Of a stretch of 64,000 nt of DNA, positions 12,581-24,040 are shown piece by piece. Each line of letters opens with the position of its first letter. Positions within the stretch are counted from its first letter, which is position 1. A program made the position numbers and the translations under genes. Location of the stretch: NCBI RefSeq assembly GCF_964656455.1, contig NC_135712.1:99114294-99178293 (forward strand), given 5' to 3'. The notes under the pieces were generated by a model that was not told where the DNA came from, ran no database searches, and saw only the letters and a list, made by a program, of their open reading frames with translations. This DNA is from Halichoerus grypus. Its lineage: Eukaryota > Chordata > Mammalia > Carnivora > Phocidae.

Positions 12581-14379
12581 TTTTGCTGAGATTAAACGAT
12601 CAATTATTTATAGTTTATTACAATTAGGAGTATTTCTCCATAAATAATCCCATGTTTTTCTGCTTACCTGCAATCTTATTTATACCTTTGCTATATGTTC
12701 TCTCAGTCATCACATAATCTGCACTACAGAATTGCCTTCATTCGCATTTTACCCATTATTTTATGATATACCATTAGCTGCCCCTTGCTCTTCTGACATT
12801 TAGCTAAATTCATCCTGGTGACATTCAGATGCTATTTCTAATAGAATAACGAAGTTTAGAGGACTTTGTCCCGACTTAGCCATTCTGAAATATAAAATGT
12901 TGCTTAAAGAAATTCATTTCTCAACAAATACATCGTTATATTTTTTCTGCACATTTTAAATGTATATATTATTATACAAGTTTATTCACTCTCATCTTAC
13001 ACAGATTTTTCACTTTTGCACATTCTAAGAAATTTATTAGACTAATTCCAAATGTAAAATTACATAAAATCATTCGTTAAAATTTTCAAAGTAAGTATCA
13101 GCAAACTGATTCATTTATAGATGGAACCAATTTACCTGTAAGTTAATAAAAATATGTGTGATGTCTACCAATTGAAAGTGACATTTGTAGATATTATCAA
13201 AAGAGATTAAATTAATTTTAATTAAAATTATTTTCACATTGCAGAATATTCTGAAGAATCTGAAAAACAACAGGATAATTGCTGATTTAAAGTTAAATGT
13301 CACTTGATTTTTTAGTAATTTATGAGACTGAATAAAATGTATTCTTTTTTATTTACAAGACTACTCTAAGACCTGATGCCCTGTGATCTTCCCAGGGGAT
13401 TCCATTCTATCAGTTCTGTCCCAAGCCAGCATCACATCTAAGAGTGTTTCTGAGGACCATCTGCTCCTTTCTCCAGAGTACTGTGAGAGGAAGCATAGTA
13501 CCCCCAAGCTCTGGTACTTGAGGTAGATATTGGCAAAGGACCTTGTTCAGAAAAAGGAGGAAAGAAAGCAATAGAAAGATGATAAAAAGCAGGCAGATGC
13601 AGGATAGATTTATCCTCATCAAGAGAGCTGAGCACCACGGGTCAGATGAGGAAAGTTAGGTCTTTCATCTGATCTCCTTGAAAAACCAAAGTAGATTAAA
13701 GCAAAGATACCTACAGGGTCAGGCATGCACATAATATTATTTCTGGGACAACAGACATCCATTTTTCCTTTAAAAAAAATCCCTATCTTTAACATAACAA
13801 AAAAAAAATCCCGATCTCTGCTCCCAGATGCTTGCAATAATTTTCAGTAAAAAATATAAAAACTTTTTAAGACATTTTATTAAAAATAAAAAGCTGAACC
13901 ATATAATTCCCATTTCTGAAACAACTTATTTTAATTAGAAGGGGATGGGGGCTGTTGTTGCCAAAACTGGAAATGAAAAGATTACGTGCAATGGGAGAGA
14001 TAAGCCACCTGGGAAAGGTCCTTGTGTGCTGCACAACGTTGATTAGATCTGATTTATTTCATGTCTATGTTGACAAAAAGAATCGTGATAGAAGAGTTTT
14101 AGGTCCTGCCTAACTGCACTGAGGCTCAGCTTTATGACAGCTCTGTCTATAAGTATCTCCCAAGTAATTAAAACTATAATAACGTGTCACCCTTGTGAAA
14201 ATCTATAATGTTTACAAACTCTTTCTTCTGAGGGTACTTAAAATTCATTATTAATTATGCAATTAAGACTGACAATTCTGAAATTAAGAAACACTTGGTA
14301 TGTACTTCAAACCATTAGGTTATTCCGGATATTTTCTGAATTCCTTCAAAACTCTCTAGACTTTTTTCTTCTGGTAACC
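12581..14379. other. Unique AT-rich stretch
   Basis: No gene was recognised. Around 13771-13817 an A-run followed by TCCC(T/G)ATCT occurs twice at about 32 bp spacing, which looks like a local duplication. Minus-strand frames of 60-72 codons near 13.1-13.8 kb have no recognisable domains. Confidence 0.5.
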
Positions 14380-15440
14380 TTGGGAATGGTCTTGATATAT
14401 AACCCTTTGTTGTGAAATTAGGAGGGCTGACCTGATGGAGCTTCCTTAAGAGAAAGGATGGGTAGGTTCCCCTTGTCTACTTTTCACTTTTCTAACTATT
14501 AGTTTTAGACAACTGAGCATAGAAGAGGAAGGGAGCACAGGAATGTAGGAAATCTGGCTGGCCTAAACACCTACTTTCGGTGATCTGGGTGGCCTATTTT
14601 AGGTGAAAGCAGGCCCTCCTCCTCAGGTTTTCCAATGCAGTGCTTTTGATTTGTTCCTTTTCTTGCATACACTCAAGTGCAAGTGTCAAAGAAAACTGCA
14701 CCTGACAGAGTTAAACAAGCAAGGAAAGGCATTCAAGATCCTTCCAGTAGTGGAACTCAACTCCCCTAAAACAAAGGTAGAGGGCATTTTAAAAGTTGGA
14801 GTGTTGAGCTAATGGAAAAGTACAAGAACATGTTGGAGGGTAGGTTGGTCAATCGGATTAAGCCATGTGTGTTTGCTAACTGTTGCTTATTGAAGAAGGC
14901 CCTTACACTCCCGCAGAGACTAGGGGAAAAGGCTCTATCTCCCTCAATGACTGCATTGCAAAGGGATGATTCCCAAGACCTTAAGAAAGACATTCTTGGG
15001 TTATATAACAAGAGGTGGAGACATTTACATATCAGAGGAGCACAGAAAGAATTTGCAATTCCAAGTTTTCTAAAGCAAATGCTCTAAGAAAAAAAATGCT
15101 CTTAGCTGGAAAGAAGCCTGTCTAAAGTTTAGTCAAGATGAGGAAACTTTAAGGTCATTATGGCCAGAGGCTTAATTTCGGGCACATTAGCATCTTGGGT
15201 CTGAGCAAAAGGGTCACTGACCTAGGGCTCTTGCTTAAGAAAACTCCATTCAGGCCCTCTTACAGCTCCACAACTTCCATAAGATGAGATGCACTCTGGT
15301 ACTAATACCTCTACTTCTAGTCTATGTTCTAGATACCTGGCACCTGGCTTCCTACCCAAAGAGCTCCAAGTTCTAGTCTAAGCCCTGCATAAATCTACTA
15401 GGGATTATGCAACGCTACCTGAGTCCACATCCTTAGGTGT
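14380..15440. other. Unclassified less AT-rich block with 91-codon frame
   Basis: This kilobase is visibly less AT-rich than its surroundings. It carries a 69-codon frame at 14603-14812 and a 91-codon frame at 14812-15087 whose ends abut. I recognise no protein family in either. The texture is that of an old degraded dispersed element, possibly LTR-derived, but I cannot name it. It could equally be unique DNA. No splice signals or promoter are convincing. Confidence 0.35.
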
Positions 15441-15803
15441 ATGTGGTGGCAAAAACATGACCATTTTTAGGGGTGCGGATGGAGCTTAGATGTGTAGGCT
15501 TGAGTGTTTGTACACATGTATGGTTTTGATATTTTTAAAGACTTGTAAACAGACAACACACAAAAATGATATGAATATGTGTAACAAATCTATGTGGACC
15601 TCAAAGCCCCAGATATTTATGATTTGATCTATTACAGGAAAGATTTGCTGATGTCTACTCTATTTGGTTATCTAGCACTTCCTTGGTAGTGAATAGTTTT
15701 TAGACATGAATATGTGGTAATGAAATTTTCATACTTTTTGCCCACTCTCATATGTGCATACTCATGATCTACCTTAGATCGTTTCTTCCTCTGATATTCT
15801 AGG

Positions 15804-16283
15804 TTGTTGTTATTGGGTTTTTTTTCTTTTTTTCTTTTTTTTCTTTCCAGGCCCTTGACCAGGCAAGGTCATTTGCCACTATCAAGGAATGTGTATATAT
15901 TTCACCTCAGGCCACTTCTTCCAAAGTGGATGATAGGTGCACTGTTCTCAGCTCTGCCCAGTAGGAAGATTTTCCCTCCCCAGTGTCTTTCAGGACCATC
16001 TCTGGATGTGTTTGTGTGCTGTCCATCTTCAGCTTACGCATACATAATAAACCAAGTCATCCATAACCTAGCTGGGGCTTTTCTTCCATTTTCAACTGGT
16101 CAGATGGAACACCCCAGATGGCACAGGGTACACTTGCATGGAGGTCTTGACTACCAGCTCACACAGCTTACTCATGCCCTCTGGTGCTGTTTACATTTGA
16201 ACCTAGTTGTAGCACTTTCATCTGCTTCTGGCTCATTAGACACTATGACTTGGCAGGTCATCAGTACCCTGCATAATGGGTAA
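15804..16283 (+). other. 159-codon open frame, unassigned
   Basis: This is the longest open frame outside the L1 copies. Its first residues (MLLLGFFSFFLFFLS) are just a T-rich tract. A polypyrimidine run of about 30 bases ending TTTCCAG at 15849 looks like a strong splice acceptor, but the following sequence matches no protein family I know. The segment abuts an antisense L1M 3' UTR and may itself be old LTR-element interior. I do not consider it a gene. Confidence 0.3.
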
Positions 16284-16289
16284 TTCTGA

Positions 16290-16668
16290 TACATGTTCAT
16301 TTGGTGTCCGTGGTTAAATTAAATGTTCCATCTACAAAGATCATGCTTTGCAATTATTCGTGAGGTCTCTTTTGTCTCTTACAAACTGGAATGATTCCTC
16401 AGAGTTTCTGTGTCTTTTGTGACTTTTATATTTCTGAAGAACACAGGTCATTTATTGTAGGATGTTCCTCACTGATGTTTCCTCATGATTAGATTTAGGT
16501 TGTACTGTTTAGGCAGGAATAGTACTAATGTGATGTGTCCTTCTCAATGTATCATCTCAGGAGGCAAGTGATACCGATTTGTCCCAAAGTTGGAGATGTT
16601 TAATACGATCACTTGGTTATGATTTACCACCATCATTCTTTAGCACTTCCTTTCTCTAAACCTGTATT
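16290..16668 (-). mobile_element. Ancient L1M 3' UTR, antisense (left part)
   Basis: The phrases 'aaactggaatgattcctcag', 'gatgtttcctcatgattaga' and 'gatcacttggttatgattta' appear in the order of an ancient L1M 3' UTR reverse complement. The element is interrupted at 16669-16685 by a younger L1 and resumes at 18835. Confidence 0.65.
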
Positions 16669-17152
16669 GGACTCAGTACATTCTTTTTTTTTTTTTTTAA
16701 TTTTATTTTATTATGTTATGTTAATCACCATACATTACATCATTAGTTTTTGATGTAGTGTTCCATGATTCATTGTTTGCATATAACACCTAGTGCTCCA
16801 TTCAATATGTGCCCTCTTTAATACCCATCACCAGGCTAACCCATCCCCCCACCCCCCTCCTCTCTAGAACCCTCAGTTTGTTTCTCAGAGTCCATAGTCT
16901 CTCATGGTTTGTCTCCCCCTCCGATTTCCCCCTCTTCATTTTTCCCTTCCTACTATCTTTTTTTTTTTTTTTTTAACATACAATGTATTATTTGTTTCAG
17001 AGGTACAGGTCTGTGATTAATCAGTCTTACACAATTCAGAGCACTCACCATACCACATACCCTCCCCAGTGTCTATCACCCAGCCACTCCATCCGTCCCA
17101 CCCCCCCACCACTCCAGCAACCTTCAGTTTGTTTCCTGAGATTAAGAATTCC

Positions 17153-17976
17153 TCATATCAGTGAGACCATATGATACATGTCTTTCTCTGATTGACTTAT
17201 TTTGCTTAGCATAATACCCTCTAGTTCCATCCACGCCATAGCAAATGGCAAGATTTCATTTTTTTTTGTTTTTTTGTTTTTTTTTGTTTTTTGATGGCTG
17301 CATAATATTCCATTGTATATATATACCACATGTTCTTTAGCCATTCATCTGTTGATGGACATCTTGGCTCTTTCCATAGATTGGCTATTGTGGACATTGC
17401 TGCTATAAACATTGGGGTGAACATGCCCCTTCAGATCACTATATTTGTATCTTTGGGGTAAATACCCAGTAGTGCAATTGCTGGGTCGTACGGTAGCTCT
17501 ATTTTCAACTTTTTGAGGAACCTCCATACTATTTTCCAGGGTGGCTTCACCAGCTTGCATTCCCACCAACAGTGTAGGAGGGTTCCCCTTTCTCCGCATC
17601 CTCACCAACATCTGTCATTTCCTGATTTGTTAATTTTAGCCATTCTGACTGGTGTGAGGTGATACCTCATTGAAGTTTTGATTTAGATTTCCCTGATGCC
17701 GAGCAATGTTGAGCACTTTTTCATGTGTCTGTTGGCCATTTGGATGTCTTCTTTGCAGAAACGTCTGTTCATGTCTTCTGCCCATTTCTTGATTGGATTA
17801 TTTGTTCTTTGGGTGTTGAGTTTGATAAGTTTTTTATAGATTTTGGATACTAGCCCTTTATCTGATATGTCATTTGCAAATATCTTCTCCCATTCTGTTG
17901 GTTGTCTTTTGGTTTTGTTGACTGTTTCCTTTGCTGTGGAAAAGGTTTTTATCTCGATGAAGTCCCAATAGTTCAT
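17153..17976 (-). pseudogene. L1 ORF2 C-terminal region, antisense arm
   Basis: Minus-strand frames at 17683-17976, 17345-17611, 17221-17424 and 17153-17344 are successive pieces of the ORF2 C-terminus. They show recognisable elements such as [30 protein letters not shown] and a YNGILCSHQ-type segment near the C-terminus. Frameshifts and stops separate them. The ORF2 protein normally supplies endonuclease and reverse transcriptase, but only the region beyond the catalytic domain is present here. Confidence 0.85.
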
Positions 17977-18083
17977 TTGTGCCCTCGCTTCCCTTGCCTT
18001 TGGCGATGTTTCTAGGAAGAAGTTGCTGTGGCTAAGGTCGAAGAGGTTGCTACCTGTGTTCTCTAGGATTTTGATGGACTCAG

Positions 18084-18818
18084 TGCACAGAAATCAGCTG
18101 CATTTCTATACACCAACAGCAAGACAGAAGAAAGAGAAATTAAGGAGTCGATCCCATTTACAACTGCACCCAAAACCATAAGATACCTAGGAATAAATCT
18201 AACCAAAGAGGCAAAGAATCTGTACTCAGAAAACTATAAAATAGTTTCATGAAAGAAATTGAGGAAGACACAAAGAAATGGAAAAATCTCCCATGCTCAT
18301 GGATTGGAAGAAGAAATATTGTGAAGATGTCAATGCTACCTAGAGCAATCTACACATTTAATGCAATCCCTATCAAAATACCATCCACTTTTTTCAAAGA
18401 AATGGAACAAATAATCCTAAAATTTGTATGGAACCAGAAAAGACCCCAAATAGCCAGAGGAATGTTGAAAAAGAAAAGCAAAGCTGGTGGCATCACAAGT
18501 CTGGACTTCCAGCTCTATTACAAAGCTGTCATCATCAAGACAGTATGGTACTGGCACAAAAACAGACACATAGATCAATGGAACAGAAGAGAGAGCCCAG
18601 AAATGAACCCTCAACTCTATGGTCAATTAATCTTCGACAAAGCAGGAAAGAATGTCCAATGCAAAAAAGACAGTCTCTTCAACAAATGGTGTTGGGAAAA
18701 TTGGACAGCCACATGCAGAAGAATGAAACTGGACCATTTCCTTACCCCACACACAAAAATAGACTCAAAATGGTTGAAAGACCTAAATGTGAGACAGGAA
18801 TCCATCAAAATCCTAGAG
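18084..18818 (+). pseudogene. L1 ORF2 segment, inverted sense arm
   Basis: Translation from 18084 gives the post-catalytic part of the ORF2 reverse transcriptase region (for example PKTIRYLGINL). A small insertion around 18243-18249 shifts the frame, and the open frame 18249-18836 carries on ([13 protein letters not shown]..., [21 protein letters not shown] as two short matches). The final residues run into the target-site duplication. The catalytic FADD motif lies upstream of the breakpoint and is absent. Confidence 0.88.
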
Positions 18819-18834
18819 GACTCAGTACATTCTT

Positions 18835-18905
18835 AAAGAAGCCTTGTTTCCTTTTAGTGTTGAGTGGTATTCAGAGACCAAGATCTGCATGCTAGGTATG
18901 GTCAA
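18835..18905 (-). mobile_element. Ancient L1M 3' UTR, antisense (right part)
   Basis: 'ccttttagtgttgagtggta' and 'ttcagagaccaagatctgca' resemble the L1M 3' UTR segment that should follow the portion ending at 16668. The young L1 therefore inserted into this old element. Confidence 0.6.
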
Positions 18906-19734
18906 GAATATCTTAGGACCTTAATTTTAGGCCCTCTTGTCAGAAAAATCCAGAAAATAAATGGTTGTTATCAGAAACTGTGAGTTCTGAAATTTTACTC
19001 TGGTTGTACTTTAAGAAGTTAGTCTGCACAAGCCAAAAGACACAGAGTTCTCAGATCAGAAGACTTCATTCTGTAGGGCACACAGGCATCAGGATCTTCA
19101 TGCTCCCATCTCTTTCTGTTGCCCCCAAACTCCACAGGGATAATTTGGAGATGGGTCCATGTGGATGCTGTCCACACAGAAAGTTTTGTGTCACAACTGA
19201 GAAAATATGACCTGAGGAAACTCACACTATTAGAAGGGAGTTGCTAGCAAATCTGCCCAAACTGCCATGGAATGAGACTTTACTACTCTGATGGGGAAAT
19301 AAATCTGCCCTCTGTCTCAGAGGGAGTCAGGGAGGTACTATGTTCATCCACTCAAACTGGATACTATAAAAACATTCTTGGGAAGCTATCTGGAACAAAT
19401 ACTTTCAATAGGTTTTCTTGGAAAATCAGCAAAAACACAGGAGACTCATGGAGAATTGTCTTCCACCAAGTGTGTGTGTGTGTGTGTGTAATGTGTTCAT
19501 ATGGATAACTCTAATTCTAATCTATAGAGTACATCCTAATCTACTCTCTTTCCATATTTCTAACTCTTTTCTGTTTCCTATTATTTTTCCACATAATAAC
19601 TTATTATCTAAATGCCTTGAGTATACAGAAAATACTTTCAGGTTTGCCAACCTTATACTGCAGAAAAAGTAAAGATACTAAATAAAAAATCAATGTTTTT
19701 ATACTTACTTTTAAACTAATATTTATGTACTTTT
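18906..19734. other. Unique stretch with short (GT)n
   Basis: No gene was recognised. A (GT)10 microsatellite lies at 19470-19489. Frames of 78-84 codons near 19.0-19.7 kb have no domain resemblance. Confidence 0.5.
19470..19489. repeat. (GT)10 microsatellite
   Basis: Ten perfect GT units follow CCACCAA. Useful only as a potential length polymorphism. Confidence 0.9.
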
Positions 19735-20500
19735 ACTATATACACCTCAAATGTATAATTTAATGTTTGATGAATACATACCTTTGCACCTCATACACTA
19801 TCAATATGTAGAACATTTCCATCACTCCAGAAAGTTCTCTCAAAACCATTCTTAATCAACTACCTCCAACTTTTTCTGAGTATTTTTACCATAGGTTGGT
19901 TGTGTCTGTTTTAGAACTTCACATAAAAAAAGAATGTCATATGAACATTTTAAAAAATATTTTATTTATTTATTTGATAGAAAGAGAGCAAGAGAGCACA
20001 AGCGGGGCAGCAGCAGAGGGAGAGGGTGAAGCAGGTTCCCCACTGAGCAGGAAGCCCCACGTGGGACTCAGTCCCAAGACCCTGGGATCGTGACATGAGC
20101 CAAAGGCAGACACTTAACCATCTGAGCCACCCAGGCACCCCCATATGTACCTTTCTTATATGACTTTTTACACTAATGTAATTTCTGTGATATTCATCCA
20201 AATTTTCATATGCATTAGAAGTTTGTTCCTTTCATTGTTGATTGGCATTTTATTTCCTTGTGTGGAAAGAACATAATATGATTATCCATTTTCCTGCAGA
20301 TCGACTCTGGATTATTTCTGGGTTTGGTTTTTTGTTGTTGTTGTTACTTTGGGGTTTTGTTTTGTTTTTGTTGTTGTTTTTGTTTTTTGGATATCTGAAC
20401 AACGCTGCAGTACACATTCATGCATGAATCTTTTGTAGACATGTATTTTATTTGTCTAGAGTAAAATCTTAAGAGTGGAACTGTACTTAACAAAGATATT
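19735..20500 (-). mobile_element. L1M 3' region, antisense, SINE-interrupted
   Basis: Plus-strand segments 'acacctcaaatgtataattt', 'ccatcactccagaaagttct', and after the SINE 'aacaacgctgcagtacacat' and 'aagagtggaactg' follow the order of an antisense L1M 3' end (…GAATAAAGCTGCTATGAACATT…AGGAGTGGAATTGC). A SINE interrupts it at 19948-20141. A TTG-rich simple stretch lies at 20325-20390. Confidence 0.65.
19948..20141 (-). mobile_element. Carnivore SINE, antisense, nested in L1M
   Basis: The tail side TTTTATTTATTTATTTG and terminal GAGCCACCCAGGCACCCC are clear. 'catatgaac' before and 'catatgtac' after form a short duplication. The GGGGCAGCAGCAGAGGGAG internal segment is normal for the family. Confidence 0.93.
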
Positions 20501-20814
20501 TTATATCTTGGTATTTTCATCTTACTTCAATTTTTAGATTTCTTTTTGACTTTTCTTTCATTCTCTTTGATACATATAATATAATTCAGAAGAATGACAG
20601 ACAAACATCAAATATACATTGATACAAAAATTTGCTCTGAATAGAGAAATAAACAAAGAATTATGGGGGTGCCAATTAACTGTAAATAAAAGAATCAGGA
20701 AAGACAATGTGGAGTAGTTGGTTTTGGGAGACATGTCTTGATGGGCAGAAGAGGTTTTTACATGTATGGGGAAATGTGCTTGAAGGGCCCTTCATGCTTC
20801 AGTAACAGGAGAAA
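20501..20814. other. Unique stretch
   Basis: AT-rich, no gene or repeat recognised. Confidence 0.5.
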
Positions 20815-20960
20815 TAGCAGGTGGGGGGAGGGTGGAAGCAGAGGGAGAAGCAGACTCTCCACTAATCAGGGAGCCCCACATGGGTCTGGATCCCAGAGTC
20901 CTGGGATCTCGACCTGAGCCAAAGGCAGACGCTTAACTAAATGAGTCACCCAGGTGCCCT
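20815..20960 (-). mobile_element. Truncated carnivore SINE, antisense, no A-tail
   Basis: The head half is present ('gagggagaagcagactctcc' to 'gagtcacccaggtgccct'), but the GA tract and the T-rich tail side are missing. I can see no target-site duplication. It may have been trimmed by a later deletion. Confidence 0.88.
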
Positions 20961-23869
20961 GATAACAACGAAATCTTAAACTTTAAAAAATATTTTGGAA
21001 CTTCAACTATGGAAAATATGTTTTTATTATCTGAGGCTTATGCTTTTATATTCAGTGTTGCCTAGGAAAGTGCTCCACTTCAAAGCTTTCATAGAACCAC
21101 ATTAAAATATTGTGTGGATAAAAGAGTATTAAGTCCCAAACTGTTTATCTTCTCTCTTAAATTTTCTCAATCTGAATTTTTATTTCTGTTCAATACCTTC
21201 CTTGTTTTGTCTAATTTGTCTGAAACCCTGATCATTTTTATCAACTCCTCTAAAGCTTTTCTTTTTTTGTCCATCCAATACAATATTTTACATACATCCT
21301 AATGGATATATACATCCAAATGCACTTCATGCTAAACCAACAAAATGTAAAATTCTCAAATACTTCTTTTTTTCAACTCTTTTTTTAAGTTAGCATCAAA
21401 TTTCTTAAATCCCCTTCTCATCTCCACTTCTTCAGACTGTATAATGTCATATGCATTTATGTAAAACTATTTAAATAGTCATTATTATTTTTTTCATCAA
21501 ACATTTTTACTTGATGGTTCAAATCTCTCAGGTTCATCCATCTTGTCATCCTCCAGAAAAGGAAGCAAAGTAAAACTATTGGTCAAATTAGTTTACCTAC
21601 AATAACATGTTGCTTCTCTCAATGAATTACAAATAACATGTTAACAATAAATAACAATTGACTAACCATTTTCCATAATGCAAAAATTTCAAGATGTCTC
21701 ATTCATACAGCCTTATAAACAATTCTCTTAATGATCTTAAATAACACATTTTCATTTTGAAGGGCAGGATACTAAGAAAAAAAGTGAAAATGCTAAGTGA
21801 AAGTAAGAAACTTCCCTAAAGCCATTAAGAAGATATATCCACAATGAATTACTAAATTTTAATTTTAAACACTTTTAAATTTACAGATTAGTAAATCTGA
21901 AATTGCTACTTTTATGATAGGTTCCTTGCAGGTTTCTATTTCCAGTGACAGCTATACTTCAGTAATCATGTAACTATTTGCTACTGCAATAAAGCTCTTG
22001 CTTAGCCATGATCACATACTGCTTCAATTTTCTAGCACAAAATCAGATATAATGTTTCTGTTCAGTCATTTACAATACTTCTTTTAAGGACCATAAAAGT
22101 CCCAAAGCAGATAGGATTAAAAAAGGTGAACCCAAGACACATATTTTTTTTATTAAAAATAATTTGAAGCAGTTTTAAATCCATTTCCTCTATCATTATG
22201 TCTTTTAAAGTTAACTGGCAACATTTCTACACTTTATAGCATAATTAAAGCAACCAGTGAATTATTAAAAGTGATATCTATAGAACATTTTCTGTTTATC
22301 TGCCATATTAATAACCTCCTAAATAGCAACATAAAACACTAGCCATTTTTTATTTGTGCATTAATGTTTGTGAAAAACTCAGTGTTATATAATTTAAGCA
22401 GAAATTAAAATGCATGCACACATTTTAATTTTTGAAAACTGACTCAAATGAATAAGTGAAATGAAATAATCTTTAGAAAAACCAGTACATGAAACAGCAT
22501 AATTTGATAAGCTGTTAGATGAGTAGATATGGAGATATGTATAAGTAAAATGGTTTAACCACTGCCCCTGTGATAACCCAGTTAGGCATGTCAGGCACAA
22601 CCTAAATACAGAGTGAAAGAAAAATTCCAGAAGAGTTAATGCAAAACGTAGGCTATTCTGGGGACAGTGTCTAGACAGAGACTCCTTTATGGTCCCAGGA
22701 CTTGTACCATGGAAATATATAAGGGCACAAATCATCCAGTGTGCTACTGGTCCAGTCTAGCTGATGTTCATTTCGTTGTATGCACACCTTTAACAATCTC
22801 TTGACCTCAATACCGAGGGTAGTATAATTTTTTCTCCTGCCGGTTTACCTCTTACTTTTCCCTTTCTTCTTTTGTGTCTTAGATGTTCTTCCATCATCTT
22901 TTAATTATTTATTTATTTTTTAAACTCCTTTCCACCTCCTAACCTTGCATAGCTAATTAACAAGCCCACTATTTGGCTTTCCATATTTTTTCCCTAGGGT
23001 CTTCCACTCTCTGTTGCTCTGATAAGAAATAAATATTTAGCCTGCTGTGAGTGGCAGACAGTAAAATTCTGGATATACTAGGAAAGGTTTGGTTTTTTTG
23101 CAGTGTCCCAAATCTTAACCTGGGTCTAGATGATGGCATCCATCTTTACATTTTAAATTATCTACTCAGTTTCCATATCTTTATCCTTTCTCATTTCTAC
23201 TCTTAAATTTTGAATCATTACTTTTTAGTTCATAAAGAGTCCCCCTGAATTTCTTCAACTCCCAGCTTGCCAATAATTATTGACACCTGTGAGCAACACC
23301 AACTAACTGCATGAATTTATGTATAGTTACATTCTGTTGTCAAACTGCATATTAATAGTATGTGAATATAGTTTTATGAACACTATTTGAAAGATTATGA
23401 GATACTTAAGCAATCAGCTCCCTTTCTTATATAAAAATATTATAAAATTCATGGGAACTCAGAGGATGAAAAAAATTTTGACCTTGATTTGATGAAAAGA
23501 TCATGAAGGAATTCTTCAAGGAGAAGGAAATGAAGCCAGGGTGAGTAATAATTTGGCAATAGTTAGCATAAATTATTTAAGACCATTCCAGAAAGCTGAA
23601 ATAATGTATACATTGACTTTGATAGCAAACCCACAGTTGTATGGAAAACAGCTGGTTCAGTTTTATAAAAGTCTATTGCCAATGATGGGTGTATTGAAGT
23701 GTTAAACTAGTAAAGCAGATTGTGGCAAGAATTTCCAGGGAGTTCACCTGTTTTTCCATTTATTAGGATGCACTCAGTAATGAAAACATAATAGTAAAAA
23801 ATGCAGGTTCATGATAATGGATATAACAATAGTCTATAAGTAAAAGAGAGATAATGGATTTGTGTAGTT
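20961..23869. other. Long repeat-poor AT-rich stretch
   Basis: No gene was recognised. The longest frame is 113 codons on the minus strand (22394-22735) and has no family resemblance. 21690-21850 weakly suggests a MIR remnant but is not callable. There is no other repeat I can name. Confidence 0.55.
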
Positions 23870-24040
23870 GGAAAAAAAGTTGAAAGAAGTCAGGAGTTTC
23901 ATTTCTGTTATGAGATTTGATCAAGTCATTGAACATCCTAGGGTTCCATTTCTTCAACTCTGAAATTGAGATGGTAATATCAATACAGTCTGATTGCTTT
24001 ATAGATAAGTGATAAGGATTAAAGTACCTTATCACATATA
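23870..24040 (+). mobile_element. MIR-family SINE, sense
   Basis: 'gatcaagtcattgaacatcc', 'ccatttcttcaactctgaaa', 'tgagatggtaatatcaatac' and 'gataaggattaaagtacc' follow the MIR order (CAAGTCACTTAACCTCT..TCAGTTTCCTCATCTGTAAAATGGG..GAGGATTAAATGA). It is old and diverged. The 103-codon minus frame at 23763-24074 overlaps it and is incidental. Confidence 0.75.

Larger units (their letters stand above)
16669..18834 (-). mobile_element. Young 5'-inverted (twin-primed) L1 with 17 bp TSD
   Basis: The insertion is bounded by GGACTCAGTACATTCTT at 16669-16685 and 18818-18834. From the poly-T at 16684 to 18077 it is an antisense L1 3' end: a two-part 3' UTR at 16700-17150, then the ORF2 C-terminal region in reverse. 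From 18084 to 18818 the upstream ORF2 segment lies in sense. Both arms end in the same 17-mer, CCATCAAAATCCTAGAG, at 18061-18077 (as complement) and 18802-18818. This is the classic twin-priming arrangement. The sequence is close to the carnivore L1 I know. The copy is dead: truncated, inverted and frameshifted. Confidence 0.93.

Noticed and set aside
15804..16283. 159-codon frame preceded by a strong-looking splice acceptor
   Set aside because: The hydrophobic start is a T-rich tract, the acceptor lies inside the frame, no protein family is recognised, and the region abuts ancient L1M sequence.
18249..18836. 195-codon open frame, the longest in the window
   Set aside because: It is the inverted segment of a truncated L1 ORF2 and ends in the target-site duplication. 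It lacks the catalytic motif and is not a host gene.
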